Shown here in pieces: positions 9,112 through 18,296 of a stretch of 64,000 nucleotides of DNA (positions are counted from its first letter, which is position 1; each line of letters opens with the position of its first letter). The position numbers were made by a program, and so were the translations under genes. Location: the NCBI RefSeq assembly GCF_000472965.1, contig NZ_AXAU01000009.1, positions 1 to 64,000 on the forward strand, read 5' to 3'. Below the pieces are notes generated by a model. The model had not been told where the DNA came from. It saw nothing but the letters and a program-made list of their open reading frames with translations, and searched no databases. This DNA is from Bradyrhizobium murdochi. GTDB taxonomy: Bacteria > Pseudomonadota > Alphaproteobacteria > Rhizobiales > Xanthobacteraceae.

Positions 9112-10581
9112 ATGTTCGATTTTGAAGCCCTGAGCCAGGCGATCCCAAATCAGACCGTGCTCTGCGTCGGCGATCTCATGCTCGACGAGTTCGTCTATGG
9201 CGACGTATCCCGTGTTTCGCCGGAAGCGCCGGCGCCCGTTATCGCGGTCCAGCGTAGCGAGACCAATGTCGGCGGTGCCGGCAACGTCGCGCGCAACATT
9301 GCGTCTCTCGGCGCACGGTGCATCTTTGCCGGCCTGATCGGCGAAGACGAGGCGGGTGCGAAGCTGAAGACCGATTTGGCGCGGGAAAGCCTGATCGAGG
9401 CCGTGCTGGTATCCGATCCTTCCCGCCCGACCACGCGCAAGGTGCGCTTCGTCTCAGAGCATTTTTCCACCCATATGCTGCGCGCGGATTGGGAGCAGGC
9501 CGTGCCGGCCCCGGCCGATGTCGAGCAGCGGCTGATCGATGCGATCCTGCCGCTTGTGCCCCGCGCCGACATCGTGCTGCTGTCCGACTACGCCAAGGGC
9601 GTGCTGACGGCGCGCGTCATCCGCAACATCATCGACGCCGCGAAGAAGCTCGGCAAGCGCGTGATCGTCGATCCCAAGAGCGCCAATTTGGCGATCTATC
9701 GCGGCGCCACGCTGCTGACACCCAACCGCAGGGAGTTTGCGGCGGCCACGCGCAGCCGCGACACCGACAAGAACATTGCCGAGGCGGCGCAGGATGCGAT
9801 GCATCTGGCCGATTGCGAGGCCATTCTGGTGAAGCAAAGCGAGCACGGCATGACGCTGGTGCTGCGCAGCGGCGAGACGATCCACGTGCCGGCGCTGCCG
9901 GTCAAGGTGCGCGACGTCTCGGGTGCGGGCGACACGGTCGCTGCATTGCTGGCGCTGACTCTGGCTGCCGAGGCCGATTGGGAGACTGCGATGCGGATGG
10001 CGAATGCGGCGGCGGCCGTCGTCGTCGGCAAGAAGGGCACCGCTACCGTGACGCCCGCGGAGCTGCGGCGGAAAATCCTGCCGCATGCGTCGCTGGCGGC
10101 CGAAGAAAAGATCGTGCCGGCAGGCGGCGATCTCGCCGTGCATCTGGCAGAGTGGCGCCGGCAGGGGCTGCGCATCGGCTTCACCAATGGCTGCTTCGAT
10201 ATTTTGCATCCCGGCCACGTCAAGGTGCTGACAGCGGCGCGCGGTGCCTGCGACCGCCTGATCGTCGGCCTCAACAGCGATGCCTCGGTAAAACGATTGA
10301 AGGGCGAGGGACGCCCAGTGCAGGATGAGCGGGCGCGCGCCGAAGTGCTGGCAGCGCTGGAGGCGGTCGATCTCGTCGCGATCTTCGCGGAGGACACGCC
10401 GATCGACCTGATCACGCGGGTGAGGCCGAGCGTGCTGGTAAAGGGCGGCGATTATACGCGCGAGCAGGTCGTCGGCCACGAGATCGTCGAGGCCACCGGC
10501 GGCGAGGTCGTGCTCGTCGATATCCTGCCGGGCCACAGCACGACGTCGCTGGTCGGCCGCGCGAGGGGAGGCAAGGCGTGA
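9112..10581 (+). CDS. hldE: Bifunctional heptose-7-phosphate kinase / heptose-1-phosphate adenylyltransferase
   Basis: This 489-residue fusion makes ADP-D,D-heptose. Residues 1 to about 330 are a PfkB-type sugar kinase, with NVGGAGNVARNIASLGA and the catalytic GAGDT in DVSGAGDTVAAL. Residues from about 355 form a nucleotidyltransferase with TNGCFDILHPGHVKVL and the phosphate-binding GLNSDASVKRLKG. Both active sites look intact. AGGTAGACAG precedes the ATG. The stop codon overlaps the GTG start of the ligase gene by four bases (GTGA), so hldD, hldE and the ligase are probably co-translated. Confidence 0.96.
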   Translation: MFDFEALSQAIPNQTVLCVGDLMLDEFVYGDVSRVSPEAPAPVIAVQRSETNVGGAGNVARNIASLGARCIFAGLIGEDEAGAKLKTDLARESLIEAVLVSDPSRPTTRKVRFVSEHFSTHMLRADWEQAVPAPADVEQRLIDAILPLVPRADIVLLSDYAKGVLTARVIRNIIDAAKKLGKRVIVDPKSANLAIYRGATLLTPNRREFAAATRSRDTDKNIAEAAQDAMHLADCEAILVKQSEHGMTLVLRSGETIHVPALPVKVRDVSGAGDTVAALLALTLAAEADWETAMRMANAAAAVVVGKKGTATVTPAELRRKILPHASLAAEEKIVPAGGDLAVHLAEWRRQGLRIGFTNGCFDILHPGHVKVLTAARGACDRLIVGLNSDASVKRLKGEGRPVQDERARAEVLAALEAVDLVAIFAEDTPIDLITRVRPSVLVKGGDYTREQVVGHEIVEATGGEVVLVDILPGHSTTSLVGRARGGKA

Positions 10582-11867
10582 GCGCGAACGCAGCTACGAC
10601 GTCGATCGCCAAGGCGCTGCCGATCTGGCGCGATTCCGCCGCATGGATGAAGGTGAGCGACCTCGTCGCGGTCCTGCTTGCGCTGTCGCTGCCGTGGTCG
10701 ACTTCGCTGGTCGGTATTTTCGGCGCTGTGCTTCTGGTCACGGTTGCGCCGACGATAGAGTTGAAGGGCTTTCTTGCCTCGCTGAAGCGCCCGATTTCCG
10801 CGCTGCCGATCGCCCTGTTCGTTCTAGCGTTTGCTGGAACCCTGTGGTCGGACGCCGCTTGGGGCGCGCGATTCTATGCCGTGGGGCCGGCCGCGAAGCT
10901 CCTGGTGCTTCCGGTCCTGCTCTATCATTTCGAGCGCTCGGCGCGCGGGTCGTGGGTGTTCGTGGCGTTCCTCGCTTCGTGCACGCTCTTGATGCTTATG
11001 TCCTGGCTGGTGTTTCTCCGTCCTGAACTTTCGTTGCGGACGCCGGAGCTCGCCGCACGCGGCATCTTTGTCAAGAACTACATCGCCCAGAGCCAGGAAT
11101 TCACGCTGTGCGCGGTTGCGCTGGCCTATCCGGTTATCATGCTGCTGCGGGCAAAGCGGATTGCGCTGGCCGTGCTGCTCACCGCCATCGCCTTCGGCTT
11201 GTTCGTCAACATGGCGTTCCTGGTGGTGTCGCGCACGGCATTGGTCACGGTGCCGATCATGTTCGCGGTGTTTGCACTGTTGCATCTGAGGTGGCGCAGC
11301 ATCGTCATCATCCTGTGCGTAGCGGCCGCGTTCGCCGCCGTTGCCTGGCAGACCTCGCCGGCGTTGCGCTGGACCGCGGAGACGTTTGCCCGGGACTACC
11401 AGCTCTACAAGGAACAAAACATCCCGACATCGATCGGGCTGCGGCTCGAGTTCTGGCGGAAGTCACTCGGCTTCTTTGCCGAGGCACCGCTGATCGGCCA
11501 TGGCACGGGCGCGACGCGCGGCCTGTTCGAGCGCGTCGCCACGCACGACTCATACCAGGCCAGCAGCGAAGTGATCGGAAATCCCCATAACCAGACGCTC
11601 AACGTTGCGGTGCAATGGGGCATTGTCGGTGTCGTCATTCTGTACGCGATGTGGCTGTTGCATTTGCTCCTGTTCCGTGGCGATGGGCTTGCGAATTGGA
11701 TCGGGCTTTTGGTCGTAGTGCAGAATATCTTCACCTCGCTGTTCAACTCCCACATCTTCGACTTCCATGAAGGCTGGATGTATGTGCTGGGCGTCGGAGT
11801 TGCCGGAGGCATGGTGCTCCGCGCCAGATCAGAGGCAATGGAATCTTCCGGAACAGTCCGGCCATGA
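10578..11867 (+). CDS. O-antigen ligase / Wzy family membrane protein
   Basis: This is a 429-residue integral membrane protein with about ten to twelve hydrophobic helices and a large periplasmic loop. The motif GNPHNQTLNVAVQWGIVGVV near residue 340 contains the conserved histidine of the Wzy_C family. A histidine-rich end, NSHIFDFHEGWMYVLG, also fits. It probably transfers undecaprenyl-linked O-antigen to the lipid A core on the periplasmic face (WaaL) and may alternatively be a polymerase. Linkage to hldD-hldE by a four-base overlap favours the ligase role. The GTG start has GGGAGG six bases upstream. Confidence 0.82.
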   Translation: MSANAATTSIAKALPIWRDSAAWMKVSDLVAVLLALSLPWSTSLVGIFGAVLLVTVAPTIELKGFLASLKRPISALPIALFVLAFAGTLWSDAAWGARFYAVGPAAKLLVLPVLLYHFERSARGSWVFVAFLASCTLLMLMSWLVFLRPELSLRTPELAARGIFVKNYIAQSQEFTLCAVALAYPVIMLLRAKRIALAVLLTAIAFGLFVNMAFLVVSRTALVTVPIMFAVFALLHLRWRSIVIILCVAAAFAAVAWQTSPALRWTAETFARDYQLYKEQNIPTSIGLRLEFWRKSLGFFAEAPLIGHGTGATRGLFERVATHDSYQASSEVIGNPHNQTLNVAVQWGIVGVVILYAMWLLHLLLFRGDGLANWIGLLVVVQNIFTSLFNSHIFDFHEGWMYVLGVGVAGGMVLRARSEAMESSGTVRP

Positions 11868-11950
11868 TCTGGCATGCACGCCAGAGATGAGATATCAGCG
11901 GGCGAAGGACGCCCCGCGAATCCCCCTCGTTCCCGCAGCCGGCCAATGGA

Positions 11951-13867
11951 ATGACACCTCTTTCGCAACTGACCCGTCGCAATTACCTGATCGCAGCGCA
12001 TGATGCGTTGGTGACTGCGCTTGCGCTGCTCGCAAGCTTCTATCTGCGATTCGAGGGCGGCGAGGCCTTCTATGCCCGCCTGCCGCTGCTGTTGAAGATC
12101 TTACCGCTGTTCGTCGCCTTCAGCGTCGTTATCTGCTACGTCTTCAATCTGACGACGACGAAATGGCGTTTCATTTCGCTTCCCGATGCACTGAATATCC
12201 TGCGCGTGGCGACCCTTCTGGCGGTAACGCTCGTCGTGTTGGACTATGCCTTCATTTTCGCCGCATCGAACGGCAAGACGCCGGTGCTGTTCGGCCGTGT
12301 CACCATCGTTCTCTACTGGTTTCTGCAGGTGTTCGCGCTGAGCGCGCTCCGCTTCGGATATCGCTATTTCCGTTACACGCGGGTTCGCCGCCATGCCCGG
12401 ACCGAAGGCGCGTCGGCGACGCTGTTGATCGGCCGCGCCGCAGACGCCGAGGTGCTGTTGCGCGCGATCGAGAGCGGCGCAGTCAAGCAGCTTTGGCCGG
12501 TTGGCGTGCTGTCGCCGTCGGCCGCGGACCGCGGGCAGTCGATCCGCAACGTGCCGGTGCTGGGCGGGATCGACGACGTCGAGGACGTGGTCCGCGATTA
12601 TGCCGGGCGGGGAAAGCCGATTTCGCGGGTCGTCATGACGCCGTCGGCGTTCGAGCCCGAGGCGCACCCCGAGGCTGTTCTGATGCGGGCCAAACGGCTC
12701 GGGCTGTTCGTCAGCCGCCTGCCGTCGCTCGAAAGCGGCGACGTGCCGAGGCTGACCAATGTCGCCGTCGAAGACCTTTTGCTGCGGCCAAGCGAGAAGA
12801 TCGACTACGCGCGGCTTGAAACGCTGGTGAAGGGCAAATCGGTGATCGTCACCGGCGGCGGCGGCTCGATCGGTTCGGAGATATGCGACCGCGTCGCGAC
12901 CTTTGGCGCTGCGCGGCTATTGGTGATCGAGCACTCGGAACCGGCGCTTTACGCCGTTACGGAAGCGCTGACGGCACGCGGGGCCAATGCCGCCATCGAA
13001 GGCCGGATCGCCGACATCCGCGATCGCGACCGGATCATGGGCCTGATGCGGGAGTTCAAGCCCGATATCGTGTTCCATGCCGCAGCGCTGAAGCACGTGC
13101 CGATCCTCGAGCGCGATTGGAGTGAGGGCGTCAAGACCAACATCTTCGGTTCGGTCAACGTCGCCGACGCAGCGCAGGCGGCCGGCGCCGAAGCCATGGT
13201 GATGATCTCGACCGACAAGGCGATCGAGCCGGTCTCGATGCTGGGACTGACCAAGCGCTTCGCCGAAATGTATTGCCAGGCGTTCGACCACGACCTGATG
13301 ACCCAGTCGGAGGGCAAGCCGCACATGAGGCTGATCTCGGTGCGGTTCGGCAACGTGCTGGCCTCGAACGGATCGGTGGTGCCGAAGTTCAAGGCGCAGA
13401 TCGAGGCCGGCGGTCCTGTTACGGTGACGCATCCGGACATGGTCCGGTATTTCATGACAATCCGCGAAGCCTGCGACCTCGTGCTGACCGCAGCCACGCA
13501 TGCGCTGACGCCGGCGCGGCCCGACGTCTCTGTCTATGTTCTCAACATGGGACAGCCGGTCAAGATCGTGGAGCTTGCAGAGCGGATGATCCGCCTGTCC
13601 GGCCTCGAACCGGGCGTCGACATCGAGGTCGTGTTCACCGGCATGCGGCCGGGCGAGCGGTTGAACGAGATCCTGTTCGCCACCGAGGAGCCGCCGGTCG
13701 AGATCGGGGTCGCCGGCATCATGGCGGCGAAGCCGAATGAGCCGCCGATGCAGACCCTGCGCAAATGGCTTGCGGCGCTGGAGGATGCAATCGCGCGGGA
13801 TGACCGCTCCACCATCCGTGCGGTGCTCAAGGATGCCGTGCCGGAATTCGGATCGAACGCCGCCTGA
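11951..13867 (+). CDS. Membrane nucleotide-sugar 4,6-dehydratase (CapD/WbpM/PglF type)
   Basis: This 638-residue protein has about four N-terminal membrane helices (residues 10-140), a CoA-binding-like middle domain, and a C-terminal SDR domain with the NAD motif GGGGSIGSEI near residue 300. Family members dehydrate UDP-GlcNAc at carbons 4 and 6, giving precursors of N-acetylquinovosamine, FucNAc or diNAcBac. MISTDKAIEPVSMLGLTKRF is the active-site region. The position that is Tyr in soluble enzymes and usually Met in the membrane group is Leu here (MLGLTK). With the next glycosyltransferase and the WecA-like gene, it likely makes the first sugar of the O-antigen repeat. Confidence 0.88.
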   Translation: MTPLSQLTRRNYLIAAHDALVTALALLASFYLRFEGGEAFYARLPLLLKILPLFVAFSVVICYVFNLTTTKWRFISLPDALNILRVATLLAVTLVVLDYAFIFAASNGKTPVLFGRVTIVLYWFLQVFALSALRFGYRYFRYTRVRRHARTEGASATLLIGRAADAEVLLRAIESGAVKQLWPVGVLSPSAADRGQSIRNVPVLGGIDDVEDVVRDYAGRGKPISRVVMTPSAFEPEAHPEAVLMRAKRLGLFVSRLPSLESGDVPRLTNVAVEDLLLRPSEKIDYARLETLVKGKSVIVTGGGGSIGSEICDRVATFGAARLLVIEHSEPALYAVTEALTARGANAAIEGRIADIRDRDRIMGLMREFKPDIVFHAAALKHVPILERDWSEGVKTNIFGSVNVADAAQAAGAEAMVMISTDKAIEPVSMLGLTKRFAEMYCQAFDHDLMTQSEGKPHMRLISVRFGNVLASNGSVVPKFKAQIEAGGPVTVTHPDMVRYFMTIREACDLVLTAATHALTPARPDVSVYVLNMGQPVKIVELAERMIRLSGLEPGVDIEVVFTGMRPGERLNEILFATEEPPVEIGVAGIMAAKPNEPPMQTLRKWLAALEDAIARDDRSTIRAVLKDAVPEFGSNAA

Positions 13868-13919
13868 TTTTGGGCCTCGCCCGGTCGGTCCCCGCGGCCG
13901 TTCGGGCCCTTCGGAAGCC

Positions 13920-15167
13920 ATGATGCAGAAGTCCGGAAAAGTCGTCGTCGTCAGCCAGCATTATCCGCCCGATCCGAGCACGACGGCGGCGATCATGGCC
14001 GCGATTTCCGACCGCGTGGCGCAGGAGGCCGAGGTGCTGGTGCTGTCGGGAACGGCGGGCTCGGCGATATCGGCGCAAGCGGGCAAGCCTGAGGTCGTCG
14101 AGGTCAAGAACTGGATGCCGGGCAAGGGCGCGCTGGGAAAGCGCGCCGTGGCTGAATTGCTGTTCACGGTCCGGATGTTTTTCGTGCTGCTGGCGAGGTT
14201 GCGGCGCGGTGATGTCACGCTGACCGTGCCGGCGCCCTTCATGCTGCCTTACGCTTTTGCCGCCGCGGCCAAATTGAAAGGCGCGAGATCGGCGCTGATC
14301 ATGCACGATCTCTATCCCGACGTCCTCGTCATGGCTGGCCTGTTGAGGCCGCAGTCGATTGTGGCGAAGGCGATGCGCGCCTTGAACGCGCCGATGTTTC
14401 GCGCGCTCGATGCCGTCGTCATCATCGGCCGCGACACCGAGAAGCTGCTGCTGCGCTATGGCGGAATGACAAGCGACAAGATCCGCTTCATTCCGAACTG
14501 GGCGACACTTGCGCGTGGCGTTCGCGCGGTCGACCCGGGCAATCCGTACCGCCGGTCGCTTTCCGCCCGCTTCGTCGTCGGACTGTCAGGCAATCTCGGC
14601 TTTACCCACGATCCCGTCATCGTGTTCGAAGCGGCGCGCCTGCTGCGCGACGACAAGGATATCCACTTCCTGCTGTCGGGCTGGGGGATCGGGTTCGACC
14701 AGTTGAAGGCCATGCAGGCTGAGGCAAAGCTCCCGAACGTTACCCTGGTCGATCGCGTCGAGGAGGAGCAGCTAGAGGCGTTTCTTTCGGCGGCGGACGT
14801 CTGGATCATTCCCTACCGCAGGAACGTCGCCGGCGTGTCGGTGCCCAGCCGATTCTACAATCTGCTGGCGATCGGCCGTCCGGTGATCCTGGTTTCCGAA
14901 GCGGATGCCGAGGCGGCGCTGACGGTCATCGAGCACGATGTCGGCTGGGTGGTGGAGCCCGGCAACGCCGGCGAACTGGCGAAAACGGTCAGCCGCGCCG
15001 CCCGGGCCGACGACCCACAGCGGGCAGAACGCGCGGCCGAAATCTCCAGGCGTTTTGATTTTGAAATCGCCATGGCCAACTATTGCGGCCTGATCCGCGA
15101 GCTCTTGCAGAAGACTAGCCGGGGGACGGGCGCCGGCGCGAGAAGCGGTGCATCAGGAACGCCGTGA
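13920..15167 (+). CDS. Glycosyltransferase family 4, WbuB-like
   Basis: This 415-residue GT-B enzyme has VVVVSQHYPPDPSTTAA at the N-terminus, a membrane-associated stretch near residue 75-110, HDLYPDVLVMAG (the phrase seen in WbuB and WcaI transferases), IRFIPNWA, and the C-terminal donor site NVAGVSVPSRFYNLLAIGRPVI. WbuB-type enzymes add the second sugar to a lipid-linked HexNAc, which matches the dehydratase upstream and the initiating transferase downstream. The start at 13920 is the first of two adjacent ATG codons; longer in-frame starts lie inside the previous gene. The last 53 bases overlap the convergent WecA-like gene on the other strand. Confidence 0.82.
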   Translation: MMQKSGKVVVVSQHYPPDPSTTAAIMAAISDRVAQEAEVLVLSGTAGSAISAQAGKPEVVEVKNWMPGKGALGKRAVAELLFTVRMFFVLLARLRRGDVTLTVPAPFMLPYAFAAAAKLKGARSALIMHDLYPDVLVMAGLLRPQSIVAKAMRALNAPMFRALDAVVIIGRDTEKLLLRYGGMTSDKIRFIPNWATLARGVRAVDPGNPYRRSLSARFVVGLSGNLGFTHDPVIVFEAARLLRDDKDIHFLLSGWGIGFDQLKAMQAEAKLPNVTLVDRVEEEQLEAFLSAADVWIIPYRRNVAGVSVPSRFYNLLAIGRPVILVSEADAEAALTVIEHDVGWVVEPGNAGELAKTVSRAARADDPQRAERAAEISRRFDFEIAMANYCGLIRELLQKTSRGTGAGARSGASGTP

Positions 15168-16137
15168 CGATGCCGCCTGCAACGAAGAGTAGGATTGCGA
15201 TTGCCGTCGACGACGTCATGACCGAGCCGATTGCGAACGCAGCGAGCAGGATGTTGAGCGCGAATACCTCGCTCACCACGCGCGATACCGAAAAGCCGTT
15301 GTCGGTGGCGCGCTGATAGAAATGGCTGCGATGTGCCGCCCAGAACGGTTCGCCCCGCGCGATGCGGCGGAACAGTGTGACGGTGGCATCGGCGAGATAG
15401 TAGAGCGGCAACAGCAGGGCGGCCGCGACTTGCTGGTGCCAGGCGAGCTGCAGCAGACACCAGCCAACGAGCAGGCCGATCGGCAGGCTGCCGACGTCGC
15501 CGAGAAAGATTTTCGCTACCGGCCGATTGAAGGGCGCGAAGCCGAGCATCGCGCCGAACAGCGCTGCGGCGGCGACCGTCGTTGATGCCGGAAGTCCGCC
15601 GAGCCAGCCGAGCAGAACGAGTGCGCCGGTGATGGGCACGATCTCGGCGACCGTCATCAGGTCCAACCCGTCCATGAAATTGACGAGGTTCACGAACCAC
15701 AGGCCTGCGAGGATCAGGAGGCCGCGCTCGAGCCAAAGCGGGCAGGCGGGAACGATCCTCAAATTTTCGGGCGCGGCCAGGATCACCGCGGCGACGGCAA
15801 GCCCCTGCAGCAACAGTCGCGGCAGAACGGGAATCGATTTGACGTCATCGGCGATGCCCACGGCCCCAATGAACAGCGTCGCGGCAAATACAGCGACGGG
15901 AATCTTCATCTCCGCTGCCCCGGCAAACACGATGACCGCAACAGTAGTGATCAGCGTGGCCATGATCACCGCGATGCCCGCGCCCTGCGGCGTCGGAATC
16001 CCGTGGGAAGAACGCGCGTTCGGTTTTGCCAGTGCTATCCGCAAGAGCAGCGGCCGGAGCGCCCATGTCAGGACGGCTGACAACAGCGCCGCCAGCACCG
16101 CGGCGGCAAACGACAACAGTAGTTGCGAATTGGCCAT
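15115..16137 (-). CDS. Undecaprenyl-phosphate glycosyl-1-phosphate transferase, MraY/WecA family (WbpL-like)
   Basis: This 340-residue membrane protein has about ten or eleven helices. It carries the family's cytoplasmic motifs: AKPNARSSHGIPTPQGAG near the N-terminus, the Mg-binding GIADD, NFMDGLDLMT, FLGDVGSLPIG, and the basic HRSHFYQR loop. Members transfer a HexNAc-1-phosphate from UDP-sugar to undecaprenyl phosphate and so start O-antigen repeat synthesis. The lack of the WecA-specific C-terminal features and the adjacent 4,6-dehydratase favour a QuiNAc- or FucNAc-type substrate, as in WbpL, but this is inference. Confidence 0.87.
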   Translation of the reverse strand: MANSQLLLSFAAAVLAALLSAVLTWALRPLLLRIALAKPNARSSHGIPTPQGAGIAVIMATLITTVAVIVFAGAAEMKIPVAVFAATLFIGAVGIADDVKSIPVLPRLLLQGLAVAAVILAAPENLRIVPACPLWLERGLLILAGLWFVNLVNFMDGLDLMTVAEIVPITGALVLLGWLGGLPASTTVAAAALFGAMLGFAPFNRPVAKIFLGDVGSLPIGLLVGWCLLQLAWHQQVAAALLLPLYYLADATVTLFRRIARGEPFWAAHRSHFYQRATDNGFSVSRVVSEVFALNILLAAFAIGSVMTSSTAIAILLFVAGGIVTAFLMHRFSRRRPSPG

Positions 16138-16158
16138 TCTGTCTGCGCTGGGAGAAGA

Positions 16159-17118
16159 TTATTTGGGAACTTCAATGGGCGCCGTGCCCTGCGCGGCCTT
16201 CTCGGCGCTCAAGATCCAGACCAGTCCGCCGATCAAACCGACGACGAAGGATACCGCGCCATAGAGCAGGGAGATGTTGACGCCCTCGTTGGCCATCAGG
16301 CCGGCATATCCGAACGCCAGCCCCATGGTGGCCTCGCGGACGCCCCAGCCGGCAATCGAAATCGGCAGCATGGTGATCAGCATCACCGGCGGAACAAGCT
16401 GGAAGATCTGGCCGAACACCACGGGGGCGGCGATCGACTGCACCACGCACCAGGCGATCACGACGGCAAGCACGTGCACTAATATCGACAGCACCGCGAC
16501 TTTCGGGCCGTGGGTGCGGCTGAACAGCACGCGATTGGCGATCACCGAGCAGGCGTGGATGTGATGGGTGCCCCACCAGTGCTTCAGCCACGGCCACCGC
16601 AGCCTGCCGAGCAGGAGAAATCCGAGGCCACCGGCAAGCGCTGCGAAATCGACGAACAGCAGCGCCGACCTGCCATGGGGATCGGTGATCAGCCGATAGC
16701 TCCACGGCAGGCTCGCAACGATGACGACCGCGAGCGCGATCAGGCCGATGGCACGATCGACGAAGATGGAATAGGTCGCCGCCCGCCAGCCGGCGCCGTT
16801 GCGCGCGACGAGCCATAGCCTGACCGCATCGCCGCCGATCGAGGACGGTAGCGTCTGGTTGAAGAACATCCCGATCACGTTGAAGCGCATCGCCTGCCGG
16901 GTCGGCAGCGGAGCGCCGCATTCCGCACCGATCTCGCGCCATCGCAACACGCCGACGAATATCTGCAGGAACGTCACGGCAATCGCCACGCCGAGCCAGC
17001 CGAGGCTGGAAACGTCGATGCGGGCCGCGAGGTCGGCGAGGTCCACCTTGCGCAACGAAAAATACAAGAGCGCCGCCGAGACCAGTATCTTCAATGTCGA
17101 AAGCAGGATTCGGCGCAT
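16159..17118 (-). CDS. LPG synthase-type integral membrane protein (UPF0104 family)
   Basis: This 319-residue protein has about eight membrane helices and the family marks FNVIGMFFNQTLPSSIGGDAVRLW, FVDRAIGLIAL and PISIAGWGVREA. Only the flippase-like membrane domain is present; the cytosolic aminoacyl-transfer domain of MprF is absent. Such proteins are common in polysaccharide clusters, where their role is not settled and a lipid or glycan flipping function has been suggested. ATG 17118 is preferred; an upstream in-frame start would add 58 residues without family similarity. The gene is 21 bases from the WecA-like gene in the same direction, so they are likely one operon. Confidence 0.8.
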   Translation of the reverse strand: MRRILLSTLKILVSAALLYFSLRKVDLADLAARIDVSSLGWLGVAIAVTFLQIFVGVLRWREIGAECGAPLPTRQAMRFNVIGMFFNQTLPSSIGGDAVRLWLVARNGAGWRAATYSIFVDRAIGLIALAVVIVASLPWSYRLITDPHGRSALLFVDFAALAGGLGFLLLGRLRWPWLKHWWGTHHIHACSVIANRVLFSRTHGPKVAVLSILVHVLAVVIAWCVVQSIAAPVVFGQIFQLVPPVMLITMLPISIAGWGVREATMGLAFGYAGLMANEGVNISLLYGAVSFVVGLIGGLVWILSAEKAAQGTAPIEVPK

Positions 17119-17299
17119 CTCGCCCGTGCCGGGTTTGAGGAGAGGGTGCAAAAAGCGGTGCAATTCGGCGCCTTGGTATGGTTTTCGGGCCGATCTGGCA
17201 ATAGCGGGGCTGGTAGGTGTTGCGGTGGCCTCGGCAACGCAGGTAAAGAGGCCCAGCGACAGAAATTTCAGCCATTGAGCGGCGCCTTCCAAGGATACG

Positions 17300-18289
17300 A
17301 TGCCGGATCAACCCATATTGGTCACCGGAGCTGCGGGTTTCATCGGCTTCCACGTTGCGCGCCGGCTGCTGGCCGAAGGCCGCGCCGTGGTCGGCCTCGA
17401 CAATCTCAACGACTATTACGATCCGGCGCTGAAACGGGGGCGGCTCGATATCCTGCGCGGGGAGCAGGGTTTTGCGTTCGAGCAGATCGATCTCGCCGAT
17501 CGCGCGTCAATGGAACGCCTGTTCGCCAAACACCGCTTTCCAAGCGTGGTACATCTCGCAGCCCAGCCCGGCGTGCGTTATTCGATCGATCATCCGCACG
17601 CCTATGTCGATGCCAATCTCGCAGGCTTCGTCAACGTGCTGGAAGGCTGCCGGCATCATGGATGCGGCCATCTGGTCTATGCCTCGTCCTCATCGGTCTA
17701 CGGCGCCAACGCCAAAATGCCATTTTCGGTGGAGGACAAAACCGACCATCCGATCAGCCTCTATGCCGCCACCAAGAAGGCCAATGAGCTGATCGCGCAT
17801 TCCTACAGCCATCTCTACCGTCTTCCGGTAACAGGCCTGCGGTTCTTCACCATCTATGGGCCATGGGGACGGCCCGACATGGCGGTTTACCTGTTTACCA
17901 AGGCGATCGTGGAGGGTACCCCGATCAGGCTCTTCAACCATGGCAGGATGCGACGCGACTTTACCTATATCGAGGACGTGACGCGTGCCGTCCTGCGACT
18001 GGTCGACCAGGCCCCGCGCGACGGCGGGCAGGGCGCTGGGGCGCCGGCAAAAGTTTACAATGTCGGCAATAATCATCCGGAAGAGCTGACCCATGTGGTA
18101 GCGGTTTTAGAGCGGGAATTGGGCCGCGCGGCGGTCAAGGAGATGTTGCCGATGCAGCCCGGAGATGTGACCGAGACTTTTGCTGACGTAACCGAACTGA
18201 TGCGCGACACCGGCTTCAGGCCGCAGACTTCGATCGAGGAAGGGCTTCGCGACTTCGTTGCCTGGTATCGCGACTACCATAAGATTTGA
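17300..18289 (+). CDS. NAD-dependent epimerase, UDP-glucuronate 4-epimerase type (LpsL-like)
   Basis: This 329-residue SDR enzyme starts with VTGAAGFIGFHVARRLL and has GLDNLNDYYDPALKRGRL, which is diagnostic for UDP-glucuronate 4-epimerases of the LpsL/GalA-forming group. The active site shows YASSSSVYG and the Tyr-Lys pair of SLYAATKKANE, and FTIYGPWGRPDMA follows. The product, UDP-galacturonate, is the donor for galacturonic acid residues in rhizobial LPS cores. It is divergent from the membrane protein at 17118 with 181 bases between them, and manC starts 7 bases after its stop, indicating one operon. Confidence 0.9.
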   Translation: MPDQPILVTGAAGFIGFHVARRLLAEGRAVVGLDNLNDYYDPALKRGRLDILRGEQGFAFEQIDLADRASMERLFAKHRFPSVVHLAAQPGVRYSIDHPHAYVDANLAGFVNVLEGCRHHGCGHLVYASSSSVYGANAKMPFSVEDKTDHPISLYAATKKANELIAHSYSHLYRLPVTGLRFFTIYGPWGRPDMAVYLFTKAIVEGTPIRLFNHGRMRRDFTYIEDVTRAVLRLVDQAPRDGGQGAGAPAKVYNVGNNHPEELTHVVAVLERELGRAAVKEMLPMQPGDVTETFADVTELMRDTGFRPQTSIEEGLRDFVAWYRDYHKI

Positions 18290-18296
18290 GGCGCCG

